From Arthrobacter sp. 9V (lineage in GTDB: Bacteria; Actinomycetota; Actinomycetes; Actinomycetales; Micrococcaceae): DNA of 64,000 nucleotides. Of the stretch, positions 52,026 through 60,007 are shown one piece after another. Below the pieces are notes generated by a model. It had not been told where the DNA came from. It searched no databases and saw nothing but the letters and a program-made list of their open reading frames with translations. The stretch covers positions 528,529 to 592,528 of the forward strand of contig NZ_LR732912.1 of the NCBI RefSeq assembly GCF_902506065.1, given 5' to 3'. How positions within the stretch are numbered: position 1 is the first letter of the stretch; each line of letters begins with the position of its first letter. The position numbers and the translations under genes are program-made.

Positions 52026-52250
52026 ATGGGGCGCGGCCGTCAAAAGGCAAAAGCTACCAAGCAGGCTCGGGATATTAAGTACTACTCCCCGAACACTGAC
52101 TATTCGGCACTTGAGCGGGAGCTCACGGGTCCGTCCAGTCGTGTAAAGAGCCACTTCCCCGACGATCCCCCGGAGCCGGACTATTCGGCCTACGAGGATA
52201 AGTACGCGGAAGATGACGACGACGAGGTAGACACCCGTCGGATCGGATAG
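52026..52250 (+). CDS. DUF3073 domain-containing protein
   Basis: 74-aa small soluble protein: basic N-terminus MGRGRQKAKATKQARDIKYYSP, conserved TDYSALERELTG, and a very acidic tail EDDDDEVDTRRIG. AGGGGG lies 7 nt upstream of the ATG, and a -10-like TAATCT at 51931-51936 suggests a leader of about 85 nt. DUF3073 genes usually neighbour purM in actinobacteria, as they do here. Function unknown, perhaps nucleic-acid binding. Confidence 0.85.
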   Translation: MGRGRQKAKATKQARDIKYYSPNTDYSALERELTGPSSRVKSHFPDDPPEPDYSAYEDKYAEDDDDEVDTRRIG

Positions 52251-52345
52251 CTGTCGCAACCAACAGGTGCCCTGGGCGCTGAGTTGCGGACCGCCGTCGT
52301 ACATTAGGTCATCGCGCATTTCCGGATGCCGTATATCTTTTGAAA

Positions 52346-52396
52346 AGGGCCTTCAGGCCACGCCTTTCATTGGCGTACCCTGAGGGCCCTTTTTTG
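52346..52396 (+). terminator. Rho-independent terminator after the DUF3073 gene
   Basis: GGGCCTTCAGG (52347-52357) pairs with CCTGAGGGCCC (52379-52389), followed by TTTTTT. A classic intrinsic terminator, unusual among the U-less hairpins of this window. Confidence 0.85.
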
Positions 52397-52432
52397 CGTA
52401 GGCTGGAGTCCGGGCGCATCGAAAGGGTCACC

Positions 52433-53215
52433 ATGCCGGAGGTCGAGAGTTATCAGCAGGGAACACCGTGTTGGGTGGACCTGTCCTCCACCGACATTGA
52501 TGTTTCCAGGAAGTTCTACAGCGACCTCTTCGGGTGGGAGCTGGAGGCCATGGACGCCGGAAATGGCATGACGTATTACATGGCCAAACTAAAGGGCCGC
52601 TACGTCGCGGGAATGATGCAGCAGTTACCGGATTCTCCGCCGGGAATGCCGTCATATTGGGCAAATTACCTGGCTGTGGATTCCGCGGACGAGGCTGCCC
52701 GGCGTGTGGAAGCCGCTGGCGGAACCCTCCTTTCCCCTCCTGACTCCGTCCCAAACGGCAGCGGGCGTATGTTCTTCGCCACAGATCCCACCGGAGCGCA
52801 GATTGCTTTCTGGGAGGCCGGCAACCATCCGGGGTCGGGCCTGGTGAACGAACCAGGGGCCATGATCTGGAATGAACTGCAGACGAACGACGTCCCTAAG
52901 GCCGTGGCGTTCTATGAGGCCGTGACCGGCTGCAGCAGTGAAACCGAGCCAGCCGGTGACTTGCAGGAGTACACGAGCCTGCTGGTGAATGGGAGGCGAG
53001 TCGCCGGGGCGCTCACGTTGCCTATTGAAGGGCTGTCGCCGTTCTGGATGACGTACTTCAACGTGGTGGACATTGATGCCTCGGTGGAGCAGGCCGTTGA
53101 GTTGGGTAGCCACGTGATCGCCCCAGCTTTCCATGTGCCCGGGGTTGGACGGATGGCAGTGCTCATGGACCCGGCAGGCGCGGCGTTCAGCATCATGACA
53201 GGCTTGGCAGCATGA
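52433..53215 (+). CDS. VOC family protein (glyoxalase/extradiol fold), Cfp30B-like, gene 1
   Basis: 260 aa containing two VOC domains (about 8-125 and 135-258). Repeating pattern of start strand and helix (GTPCWVDLSSTDIDVSRKFYSDLFGWELE; MIWNELQTNDVPKAVAFYEAVTGC) and end strand (FFATDPTGAQIAFWEA; AVLMDPAGAAFSIM). Resembles the mycobacterial Cfp30B-type antigens; no metal set strong enough to assign catalysis. ATG 52433 has AAAGGG 6 nt upstream and lies just after the terminator. Overlaps the paralogous next gene by 4 nt. Confidence 0.85.
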   Translation: MPEVESYQQGTPCWVDLSSTDIDVSRKFYSDLFGWELEAMDAGNGMTYYMAKLKGRYVAGMMQQLPDSPPGMPSYWANYLAVDSADEAARRVEAAGGTLLSPPDSVPNGSGRMFFATDPTGAQIAFWEAGNHPGSGLVNEPGAMIWNELQTNDVPKAVAFYEAVTGCSSETEPAGDLQEYTSLLVNGRRVAGALTLPIEGLSPFWMTYFNVVDIDASVEQAVELGSHVIAPAFHVPGVGRMAVLMDPAGAAFSIMTGLAA

Positions 53216-53982
53216 CTTCACGCAAGCACTATTCCAGTGGCGAGCCGTGCTGGGCGGACCTCCAGACGAGGGACGTCGCGGCAGCCAAGACCTTCTATGG
53301 GCGGGTGTTCGGCTGGACCTTCAAGGACCTGCCCACGCCGGACGGCCGCAGCTATGCGCAGGCGTTCGTCAAGGATCAGCTGGTGGCCGTGATCGCCCCG
53401 CAGAATCCCATGCAGGAGGTCGCAGGAACGCATGGCCAGTGGAACATCTACATCTCGGCCACTGACACCGAGGAAATCGCCGAGGAAGCGGTCCAGGCAG
53501 GCGGGAAGCTACAGTTTGGTCCCGAGGCTGTGGCGGATACGGGCGTCCTGGCGTTTATTGAGCCACCGGGCGGCGGAACCACCGGTATCTGGCAAGCAGG
53601 CACACATGTGGGTACTCACTTGTTCAATGAGCCCGGCGCGCTGGCGTGGGCGGAGTTGTTGACGCCTGAGCCGCAAGCCGCCGTCGCATTTTTCCAGCAG
53701 CTTTTCAGGCATGAAGTCACCGAATATCCCCAAGACGACGGCGGCAGCTACAGCACGCTGATGGTCAATGGTGACGAGGTGGCCGGCGTTGTTCCTGCCG
53801 GTGAAGGTGATGACGCCGGCTGGCAGATTTACTTTGGTGTAGCGGATCTGAGCAAAGCCGCGGAAGCCGCAGTTGCCGCGGGAGGCGGGCTTTTGGTGGA
53901 GCCGGAGGACAAACCCGAAACAGGATCCCTCGCCACCATCCAGGATCCGCAGGGCGGGGTCTTGAGCCTGATCCAGGTCTAA
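53212..53982 (+). CDS. VOC family protein, Cfp30B-like, gene 2
   Basis: 256-aa paralogue of the preceding protein, again with two VOC domains (GEPCWADLQTRDVAAAKTFYGRVFGWTF; LAWAELLTPEPQAAVAFFQQLF; ends in LATIQDPQGGVLSLIQV). Coupled to it by ATGA overlap, so each operon message makes four VOC domains. Function unknown; the pair probably arose by gene duplication. Terminates at the strong hairpin at 54067-54103. Confidence 0.85.
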   Translation: MTSRKHYSSGEPCWADLQTRDVAAAKTFYGRVFGWTFKDLPTPDGRSYAQAFVKDQLVAVIAPQNPMQEVAGTHGQWNIYISATDTEEIAEEAVQAGGKLQFGPEAVADTGVLAFIEPPGGGTTGIWQAGTHVGTHLFNEPGALAWAELLTPEPQAAVAFFQQLFRHEVTEYPQDDGGSYSTLMVNGDEVAGVVPAGEGDDAGWQIYFGVADLSKAAEAAVAAGGGLLVEPEDKPETGSLATIQDPQGGVLSLIQV

Positions 53983-54066
53983 GAACCCAACTGGGTCGCA
54001 GATCAGGTCGTTATGAGCGCTGAGAACGGCCTGATCTGCTACCTAGACGGGTATAGGAGAAGCAAA

Positions 54067-54103
54067 AGAGCGGCCGGGCAGTTGTTGACTGCCCGGCCGC
54101 TCT
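54067..54103. terminator. Bidirectional terminator between VOC genes and purM
   Basis: AGAGCGGCCGGGCAGT (54067-54082) and its perfect complement (54088-54103) form a 16-bp stem with loop TGTTG. CTTTT follows on the minus strand, TCTTTAC on the plus strand. It serves the VOC operon and the purF-purM operon. Confidence 0.75.
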
Positions 54104-54191
54104 CTTTACAAGCCGCTCTCTTTACAAGCCGCTCTCTTTACAAGCCGCTCTCTTTACAAGCCGCTGTCTCTACAAGGCGCTCTCTCTACAA
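54096..54191. repeat. Six-copy 16-bp tandem repeat overlapping the terminator
   Basis: Units GCCGCTCTCTTTACAA start at 54096, 54112, 54128 and 54144 (identical), then GCCGCTGTCTCTACAA (54160) and GGCGCTCTCTCTACAA (54176). The first unit includes the right arm of the terminator stem, so every unit carries GCCGCTCT able to pair with AGAGCGGC at 54067-54074. Confidence 0.85.
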
Positions 54192-54204
54192 GGCGATAAA
54201 TCGC

Positions 54205-55353
54205 TTAGGCGTAGGCGTTCACCAAACGTACAGCGCCGCCGTCGACGCCCTTGGCACCCTGGACGTAGTCCGGGCCGGTCTTGTCGATCGAGTCGCTGTC
54301 AGCCGAAACGGTACCCATGACCCAGGACGGCAGGCCGCGGTCGTTGAGGCGGGCCACTGCAGCGTCTGCTGCTTCGGCGGAAACAATGGCAACCATGCCT
54401 ACGCCGAGGTTGAGCGTTCGCTCGAGGTCGGCCAGCGGAACGTTGCCAAGCTCGGAGACCAGCTTGAAGATGGCCGGCAGTTCCCAGGTGTTGCGGTCAA
54501 CCGTGGCCACGAGGCCCTGCGGGAGGACGCGGGCCAGGTTGGCGGCCAGGCCACCACCGGTGACGTGGCTGAAGCCATGAACTGCGTTGGCGGAGTGTAC
54601 GGGGAAGGTGCGGGCGAGGTCGAGGCAGTCGGCTGCGTAAACGCGGGTGGGCTCCAGGAGCTCTTCACCCAGGGTGCGTCCGAGCTCGGATACCTGACGG
54701 TCCAGTGCCCAACCGGCGTGGTTGATGACTCGGCGGACCAGCGAGTAGCCGTTGGAGTGCAGGCCGGAGGATGCCATGCCGATCACGACGTCGCCGGCGC
54801 GGACGCGGTCCGGGCCGAGCAGGGCGTCGGCCTCGACGATGCCTGTAGCGGCACCTGCAACATCGTATTCGTGCTCGCCCAGGAGGCCCGGGTGCTCAGC
54901 GGTTTCGCCACCCACCAGGGCGGTGCCGGCCACGGAGCAGGCAGCTGCGATGCCGCGGACGATGTCAGCGATGCGTTCCGGGACAACCTTGCCGCAAGCG
55001 ATGTAGTCGGTCATGTAGAGCGGCTCAGCACCCACCACAACGATGTCATCCACCACCATGCCAACCAGGTCAAAACCGATGGTGTCGTGGATGTCCATGG
55101 CCTGCGCAATGGCAACCTTGGTTCCAACACCGTCCGTGGACGTTGCCAGCAACGGCTTCTTGTAGGTCAGCAGCTGTGAGACGTCGTACAGGCCGGCGAA
55201 TCCGCCGACGCCGCCAATCACCGAGGAGTTGTGCGTCGCCTTGATGGCGCCCTTCATGAGTTCGACTGCGCGGTCTCCCGCTTCGACGTCCACACCCGCA
55301 GAGGCGTAGGTGATACCGGAGTTATTCTCAGCGGCGGGTGTTGCGGAGCTCAT
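54205..55353 (-). CDS. purM: Phosphoribosylformylglycinamidine cyclo-ligase (AIR synthetase)
   Basis: Fifth step of purine synthesis, FGAM + ATP to AIR. 382 aa. Conserved ITYASAGVDVEAGDRAVELMK, the GGFAGLYD block, LLATSTDGVGTKVAIAQA (ATP/phosphate site), VDDIVVVGAEPLYMTDYIACG, ALVGGETAEHPG, MASSGLHSNGYSLVR, and FSHVTGGGLAANLARVLP. Start overlaps the purF stop by 4 nt. Full length for the family. Confidence 0.95.
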   Translation of the reverse strand: MSSATPAAENNSGITYASAGVDVEAGDRAVELMKGAIKATHNSSVIGGVGGFAGLYDVSQLLTYKKPLLATSTDGVGTKVAIAQAMDIHDTIGFDLVGMVVDDIVVVGAEPLYMTDYIACGKVVPERIADIVRGIAAACSVAGTALVGGETAEHPGLLGEHEYDVAGAATGIVEADALLGPDRVRAGDVVIGMASSGLHSNGYSLVRRVINHAGWALDRQVSELGRTLGEELLEPTRVYAADCLDLARTFPVHSANAVHGFSHVTGGGLAANLARVLPQGLVATVDRNTWELPAIFKLVSELGNVPLADLERTLNLGVGMVAIVSAEAADAAVARLNDRGLPSWVMGTVSADSDSIDKTGPDYVQGAKGVDGGAVRLVNAYA

Positions 55354-56981
55354 ACAGACTCTTTCTTGTCGGCGTCGGTCAAACGATCAGCGTCGGTAAG
55401 GAGGTTTTCAAATTCGGCGTCGGGTCCGGGGTCGCAACCCGTTGCGCCGGGCTTCTCGGCAGGGTCCTCGGAATCATCCACGGAGTCAGCTTCGGAGGCA
55501 GAAGGCAGGCCACCGAGGTCGGTGCGCTCCAGCAGGTTCTTGCCCAGCTTGTCCGCGTGCGGCAGCTCGATGGGGTACTTGCCAGTGAAGCAGGCGGTGC
55601 AGAGGCGTTCGCGCGGCTGCTGGGTAGCGCCGATCATGCCGTCTTCGGAGATGTAGGCCAACGAGTCAGCACCGATTGCCGTGGAGATTTCCTCGATGGT
55701 GGCGCCGTTGGCGATCAGTTCCGCGCGGGACGCGAAATCGATGCCGTAGAAACAGGGCCATTGAACCGGGGGAGAGGAAATCTTCACGTGCACAGCTGCG
55801 GCACCGGCTTCGCGGAGCATCCGAACAATGGCACGCTGGGTGTTGCCGCGGACGATCGAGTCATCCACCACAACAATACGCTTGCCCCGGATTACCGATT
55901 CCAAAGCGTTGAGCTTGAGCCTGATACCCAGCTGGCGCAGTGTCTGCGAAGGCTGAATGAACGTGCGGCCGACGTAGGCGTTCTTGACGAAACCATGGGC
56001 GAACGGGATGCCGGACTGTTCTGCATAGCCAACAGCGGCGGGCGTACCGGATTCGGGAACCGGGATAACGAGGTCGGCCTCGTGCGTGTTTTCGCGGGCC
56101 AACTGGCGGCCCATTTCCACGCGGGCCTCGTACACGGAGCGGCCGGCAATGGCAGCATCCGGGCGGGCGAGGTAGACGTATTCGAAGACGCAGCCGGCAG
56201 GAGTTGCCTCGGCGAAGCGCTGTGAACGAACGCCGTCCTCGTCGATTGCAATGAACTCGCCGGGCTCGATCTCGCGGATGAAGCTGGCGCCAACGGTGGC
56301 CAGGCCGGCTTGCTCGGAGGCCACAACCCAGCCGCGCTCCAAACGGCCCAGACACAGCGGACGGATGCCGTAAGTATCGCGGGCGGCGTAGAGGGTTCCT
56401 TCATCCATGAAGACGAAGCAGAAGCCACCCTTGATCTTGGGCAGCAGCTCCAGAGCGGTCTGCTCCAGGGTCTTTCCCTCTTCGCCCTCAAGGAGAGCGG
56501 TCACCAGGGCGGTGTCCGAGGTATTGCCCTGCTTCATTTCACCGGTCAGCTGGCCATCGTTGCGCTCAAGGATCATTTCCCGGAGCTCAGCGGTGTTGGT
56601 CAGGTTGCCGTTGTGAGCCAAGGCAACCGTGCCGGTTGCTGTTGCACCCAGGGTTGGCTGCGCATTGGCCCAGTGGCTTGCACCGGTGGTGGAGTACCGG
56701 CAGTGGCCAACGGCCAGGTGCCCGGTAAGGGTGTTCAGGGTTGTCTCATCGAAGACCTGGGACACAAGGCCCATGTCCTTATAGACATTGATGCGCTTGC
56801 CGTCACTGGTAGCTATACCAGCCGATTCTTGTCCGCGGTGCTGCAGCGCATACAGCCCGTAATAGGTGAGTTTTGCTACTTCTTCACCGGGAGCCCAAAC
56901 CCCAAAGACGCCACAAGCGTCCTGAGGGCCTTTTTCGCCGGGGAGAAGATCATGAGAAAGTTTTCCGTCGCCACGTGCCAC
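55350..56981 (-). CDS. purF: Amidophosphoribosyltransferase
   Basis: First committed step of purine synthesis (PRPP + Gln to phosphoribosylamine). 543 aa from GTG 56981. A short propeptide precedes the N-terminal nucleophile Cys of the glutaminase domain (QDACGVFGVW, about residue 23), then GHLAVGHCRYSTTGASHWANAQP and the PRTase P-loop VVVDDSIVRGNTQRA. Cys in AGCVFEYVY, WPCFYGIDF and RLCTACFTGKYP match the [4Fe-4S] ligands of the Bacillus-type enzyme. The C-terminal 50 residues are acidic and variable. No strong ribosome-binding site is visible. Confidence 0.95.
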   Translation of the reverse strand: MARGDGKLSHDLLPGEKGPQDACGVFGVWAPGEEVAKLTYYGLYALQHRGQESAGIATSDGKRINVYKDMGLVSQVFDETTLNTLTGHLAVGHCRYSTTGASHWANAQPTLGATATGTVALAHNGNLTNTAELREMILERNDGQLTGEMKQGNTSDTALVTALLEGEEGKTLEQTALELLPKIKGGFCFVFMDEGTLYAARDTYGIRPLCLGRLERGWVVASEQAGLATVGASFIREIEPGEFIAIDEDGVRSQRFAEATPAGCVFEYVYLARPDAAIAGRSVYEARVEMGRQLARENTHEADLVIPVPESGTPAAVGYAEQSGIPFAHGFVKNAYVGRTFIQPSQTLRQLGIRLKLNALESVIRGKRIVVVDDSIVRGNTQRAIVRMLREAGAAAVHVKISSPPVQWPCFYGIDFASRAELIANGATIEEISTAIGADSLAYISEDGMIGATQQPRERLCTACFTGKYPIELPHADKLGKNLLERTDLGGLPSASEADSVDDSEDPAEKPGATGCDPGPDAEFENLLTDADRLTDADKKESV

Positions 56982-57137
56982 TGGTCGATTGTCTCATGAT
57001 GTAGGCGTGGTACGTTCCCCTGCGGGCTATGTGACCCCCGGAATGGGCGAAGAACTGGCGTGTTACCGCGAAAATGCGGTGTGTCTCACACTCGCCGCCG
57101 GAGTTAATCCCGTGAAGAGGCGGGCCGACCGCCCGAC

Positions 57138-57470
57138 TTAGCGGACGTCGTCGTGCTCTGGTCCTTCGTCAGGAACCGAATCCGGAACGGGCTCCACCAC
57201 GGCGCGCTGGGTGCGCTTGACGCTGATCCGGTCCAGGATGAGGGCGAGGATCGAGAAGAGAATGACGCCGCCGCCTGCACAGACGATCAGGAAGAAGCCG
57301 AACACGGTGCCGGCGTCGAAAGCGGGGTCGGCTTGGCGACCGTAAGCGATGATTGCGGCCACGATTGCGCCAACCACGGCTCCCAAAATCATGAAGGGTA
57401 CAAACTTGGGTGCCCGGCGAACCGTGATCTCGCGGCGGGCGGAGTTGGGGGTGGTGTCCTCTGAAGCCAT
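57138..57470 (-). CDS. Conserved two-helix actinobacterial membrane protein
   Basis: 110 aa: polar N-terminus (TTPNSARREITVRRAPKF), two transmembrane helices (VPFMILGAVVGAIVAAIIAYG and TVFGFFLIVCAGGGVILFSILALIL) and a charged tail. Similar proteins lie next to purF-purM in other actinobacteria (family knowledge, by eye); sometimes annotated as a potassium transporter component, without visible support here. The 57121-57135 hairpin CGGGC/GCCCG follows its stop. Confidence 0.7.
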   Translation of the reverse strand: MASEDTTPNSARREITVRRAPKFVPFMILGAVVGAIVAAIIAYGRQADPAFDAGTVFGFFLIVCAGGGVILFSILALILDRISVKRTQRAVVEPVPDSVPDEGPEHDDVR

Positions 57471-57500
57471 GCCTTCAAGCGTACCGTTCCCCGCCCAAGT

Positions 57501-57545
57501 GCCAGTTAAACCCCATGTTTTAGGGAAACATGGGGTTTAACTGGC
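57501..57545. terminator. Perfect 20-bp stem-loop palindrome after uraH
   Basis: 57501-57520 and 57526-57545 are exact inverted repeats (arm begins GCCAGTTAAACCCC) with a 5-nt TAGGG loop. It lies 17 nt past the uraH stop and 31 nt upstream of the membrane-protein start. Probably a terminator for uraD-uraH, though the AT-containing arms and lack of U-tract differ from other terminators here. Confidence 0.6.
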
Positions 57546-57561
57546 AACTCGGCGGGGTGCG

Positions 57562-57903
57562 TTAGCTGCCGCGGTACGTTGAGAACGCGAACGGGCTCAG
57601 CAGGAGCGGCACGTGATAGTGCTCGCCGGCGTCGGAAACTGTGAAGTTCAGGTCGACTTCCGGGAAGAACGTCTCGGTGCCGAGGCCTTCGTAATATGCG
57701 CCCGTGGCGAAGTTCAGGCGGTAAGCGCCGCCGGGAATCCGTTCCGGACCGAGGGTCTTGATGCGGCCGTCGGCGTCGGTTTCGCCCTTCGCCACCAGGG
57801 CCCAGTCGTCGCCTTCGCGGACGTAAAGTACGACGGCGACACCCGCCGCCGGGCGTCCGGAACCGGTGTCCAGGATGTGGGTAGTGACTTGTGAAACGCT
57901 CAT
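57562..57903 (-). CDS. uraH: 5-hydroxyisourate hydrolase
   Basis: Second step of urate degradation, hydrolysing HIU to OHCU. 113 aa, transthyretin-like fold: VTTHILDTGSGRPAAGVAVVLY with the catalytic His, RIKTLGPERIPGGAYRLNF, and the C-terminal signature YHVPLLLSPFAFSTYRGS. Its ATG overlaps the uraD stop, giving a coupled two-gene unit. Confidence 0.94.
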   Translation of the reverse strand: MSVSQVTTHILDTGSGRPAAGVAVVLYVREGDDWALVAKGETDADGRIKTLGPERIPGGAYRLNFATGAYYEGLGTETFFPEVDLNFTVSDAGEHYHVPLLLSPFAFSTYRGS

Positions 57904-58409
57904 GCGTTGACTCCTTCGCTGATCAGTCCGGAGAGGCGCAGCAGTGCGATCTCCCGCAGCTGGCCGGCCACGATTGTGTCTTCTTCTTCGGGGGTGTGGG
58001 TGAGGCGTTCCTGGAGGGCGCTGAGCATTTCCCGTGCGCTGCGACCGGCAGCGCGAATCAGGAAGACCCTGTCGAATTTTTCCTCGTAGGCCCGGTTTCC
58101 CTCGGCAAGTGCGGTGGTGGTGGCGCTATCGCCGGGGTCCACTCCTGCCTGCTCGGAACGAGACATGGCCGCCTCTGTGGTTTGGGCTTTGGGTCGTTCG
58201 CCGATCCGGGGGTGGTGCGCCATAGCGGACTCCACCTCGGCCGCCGTGAACGGCTCGGCGGCACGCTGGGCTTGCCCCAGGAGTTCGTCAACGCTGGCGT
58301 AGGGGCGGGCGTCCACGATGGTTTCAACCCAGCGGCTGATGTCCAGGCAAGGGGTGAGGGTCCTGACGGCCTCTTCCCGGTCAACACTGTTGAATACTGC
58401 AAGCTCCAT
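57900..58409 (-). CDS. uraD: 2-oxo-4-hydroxy-4-carboxy-5-ureidoimidazoline decarboxylase
   Basis: Third step of urate degradation, producing S-allantoin. 169 aa from ATG 58409 (GAGGA upstream; ATG 58445 is the alternative). Family blocks: FNSVDREEAVRTLTPCLDISRWVETIVDARPY, AHHPRIGERPK with the catalytic His, and GNRAYEEKFDRVFLIRAAGRSAREMLSAL. No uricase or allantoinase is in the window; they may lie elsewhere in the genome. Confidence 0.93.
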   Translation of the reverse strand: MELAVFNSVDREEAVRTLTPCLDISRWVETIVDARPYASVDELLGQAQRAAEPFTAAEVESAMAHHPRIGERPKAQTTEAAMSRSEQAGVDPGDSATTTALAEGNRAYEEKFDRVFLIRAAGRSAREMLSALQERLTHTPEEEDTIVAGQLREIALLRLSGLISEGVNA

Positions 58410-58572
58410 GCTTGTGTCATCCTCATGCAAAATGCTGGCATCCATGGTGTGGGCTATGCGGAACTCCTGTTGGTGCAGGAGGAAGCCCGTGCTTCAAGCT
58501 TCCGCATCATGGAACTGTTATTTCAGCATACGTAATTCAGTTAAGCCGAGTGAGCGGTCCGGTGTCAAGAGA

Positions 58573-59406
58573 CTACCCCTCTGTGGCCACTCTATGGCGG
58601 CGTGTTCTTACAGTGAGGTACAGGCGATGGGCCGTGATGACCAATGCCAGCCAAGCGATGCCAATAGCCCAGGCGGCCAGGACGTCCGTGAGCCAGTGGT
58701 GGCCCAAATATACCCGGCTCAGGCCCATGGTGAAGGCGAACGCTGCCGCCAGGAGCACCGTGATGACCCTGGCCTTGGTGGTCTTGAGCCTCAGGATGAT
58801 CAGATACGCCACAATTCCGGCGATCACCATCGAGTTCAGTGAATGGCCGCTGGGGAATGATGCCGAGTGTTCGTAGGGTGGGATGGCGTCGGCAAGATCC
58901 GGGCGGGCTCGGCCGAAGAGCGGCTTACCCAGAATGGTGATCAGCAGCGACCCCAGTCCAGCAGCGAGCATCAGGATGACCGGAGTCCATGACCTCCGCC
59001 GCGTGGCGAGGAAAATCATGATGCCAACGGCGATGAGGGGCATGCCCACGGTGCCGCCAACATTGGTATACGCCGTGGCGGCAAAGTCCAAGGCGGGGGA
59101 GCGTAATGTTTTGGCTGCTGCCAGTACTGGATCGTCCAGGCCCGCCACGCCGTCGGCCTCAGTGACGGATTCGTACACTTCCCCAAATACCCAAGCCAGT
59201 GACAAGGCAACGGCGAGCCCCACAATCAGGGTGATGATCAGTGCGGCATAAGGGCCCAACAGAGAGGTGACTTTTTCAGCAGCTCCGGCCAGCACCCGGC
59301 CAACAGGCGTTTTCCATCGCGTCAGGTCCTGCCCGGCAACGAACCGGTCCTGGCTGACTTCGCCGGTGACGCCTTGCTCGGGCGCCCCTTTTCCTTCAGT
59401 CGTCAC
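58573..59406 (-). CDS. PAP2 family phosphatase
   Basis: 277-aa membrane phosphatase with six predicted helices. The three PAP2 motifs are intact: KPLFGRARP, PSGH in ASFPSGHSLNSM, and SRVYLGHHWLTD. A cytoplasmic N-terminus of about 40 polar residues precedes the first helix. Likely dephosphorylates lipid phosphates (phosphatidate or undecaprenyl pyrophosphate-type substrates) at the outer face of the membrane; exact substrate unknown. Confidence 0.88.
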   Translation of the reverse strand: MTTEGKGAPEQGVTGEVSQDRFVAGQDLTRWKTPVGRVLAGAAEKVTSLLGPYAALIITLIVGLAVALSLAWVFGEVYESVTEADGVAGLDDPVLAAAKTLRSPALDFAATAYTNVGGTVGMPLIAVGIMIFLATRRRSWTPVILMLAAGLGSLLITILGKPLFGRARPDLADAIPPYEHSASFPSGHSLNSMVIAGIVAYLIILRLKTTKARVITVLLAAAFAFTMGLSRVYLGHHWLTDVLAAWAIGIAWLALVITAHRLYLTVRTRRHRVATEG

Positions 59407-59485
59407 TCTCGTCCCCTATCCGTGGCGGCCTCAGTATTGGTGAGTAACCTTAGCATTTTGGGCTGGGGGGCCCTGGTGCTGGTCT

Positions 59486-59947
59486 TTACTGCTGTGATTC
59501 GGCGGTCTTGACCAGGTGGGTCGTTTCCGGCGTGAGCTCTGCGCCGTTTTCCCGGAGTGCGCGGAGTCTGGGGACCGGCTCGCCTGTAGCGGGGTCCACG
59601 AGCGTGGAGTGAGCTTCGTCGGCGCCAAAGGCGTTGCGTTCACCCCACTGCCGGAGGCTGAGGATCAGGGTGAAAAGGTCACGTCCCGCGCTGGTGAGCT
59701 GATATTCGCTGCGAGTGCCTCGGTCATTGGCTATTCGGATCAGAATCCCCCTCTCCACGAGCAGTCGAAGGCGGTCCGAAAGGATGTTCTTCGCCACTCC
59801 CAGCGACCGTTCATATTCCGAGAAGCGATGCTTGCCGTCCAAGGAGTCGCGGATGATCAGCAGGATCCACTTGTCACCCACAAGGTCCGCGGTCCTCGCT
59901 ACGGGGCATTCGGAATCGGTCCACTCCGGCGCGCTTGGTTGCAACAT
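59486..59947 (-). CDS. HxlR family transcriptional regulator
   Basis: 153-aa winged-helix regulator: CPVARTADLVGDKWILLIIRDSLDGKHRFSEYERSLGVAKNILSDRLRLLVERGIL is the full HxlR core, with a single conserved Cys (C14 region) that in some members senses reactive electrophiles. ATG 59947 is chosen; the upstream in-frame ATG would include the operator palindrome. Divergent from an MFS transporter with a perfect inverted repeat between them, so it probably represses both. Confidence 0.87.
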   Translation of the reverse strand: MLQPSAPEWTDSECPVARTADLVGDKWILLIIRDSLDGKHRFSEYERSLGVAKNILSDRLRLLVERGILIRIANDRGTRSEYQLTSAGRDLFTLILSLRQWGERNAFGADEAHSTLVDPATGEPVPRLRALRENGAELTPETTHLVKTAESQQ

Positions 59948-59981
59948 GCAACCATTCTGCCATAGGGTCAAATGGTTGCAT
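59946..59981. promoter_or_regulatory. HxlR operator, 11-bp perfect inverted repeat
   Basis: ATGCAACCATT (59946-59956) and AATGGTTGCAT (59971-59981) are exact inverted repeats with a 14-nt spacer, in the divergent hxlR/MFS promoter region. The left arm touches the hxlR start codon. Confidence 0.7.
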
Positions 59982-60007
59982 ATTGAAACCATACTTCGGA
60001 GGCCACA

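Noticed and set aside
52340..52432. Extended N-terminus of the first VOC protein
   Set aside because: It passes through a strong intrinsic terminator; ATG 52433 has its own ribosome-binding site.
54096..54191. CRISPR array
   Set aside because: The 16-bp units are contiguous with no spacers and no cas genes are present.
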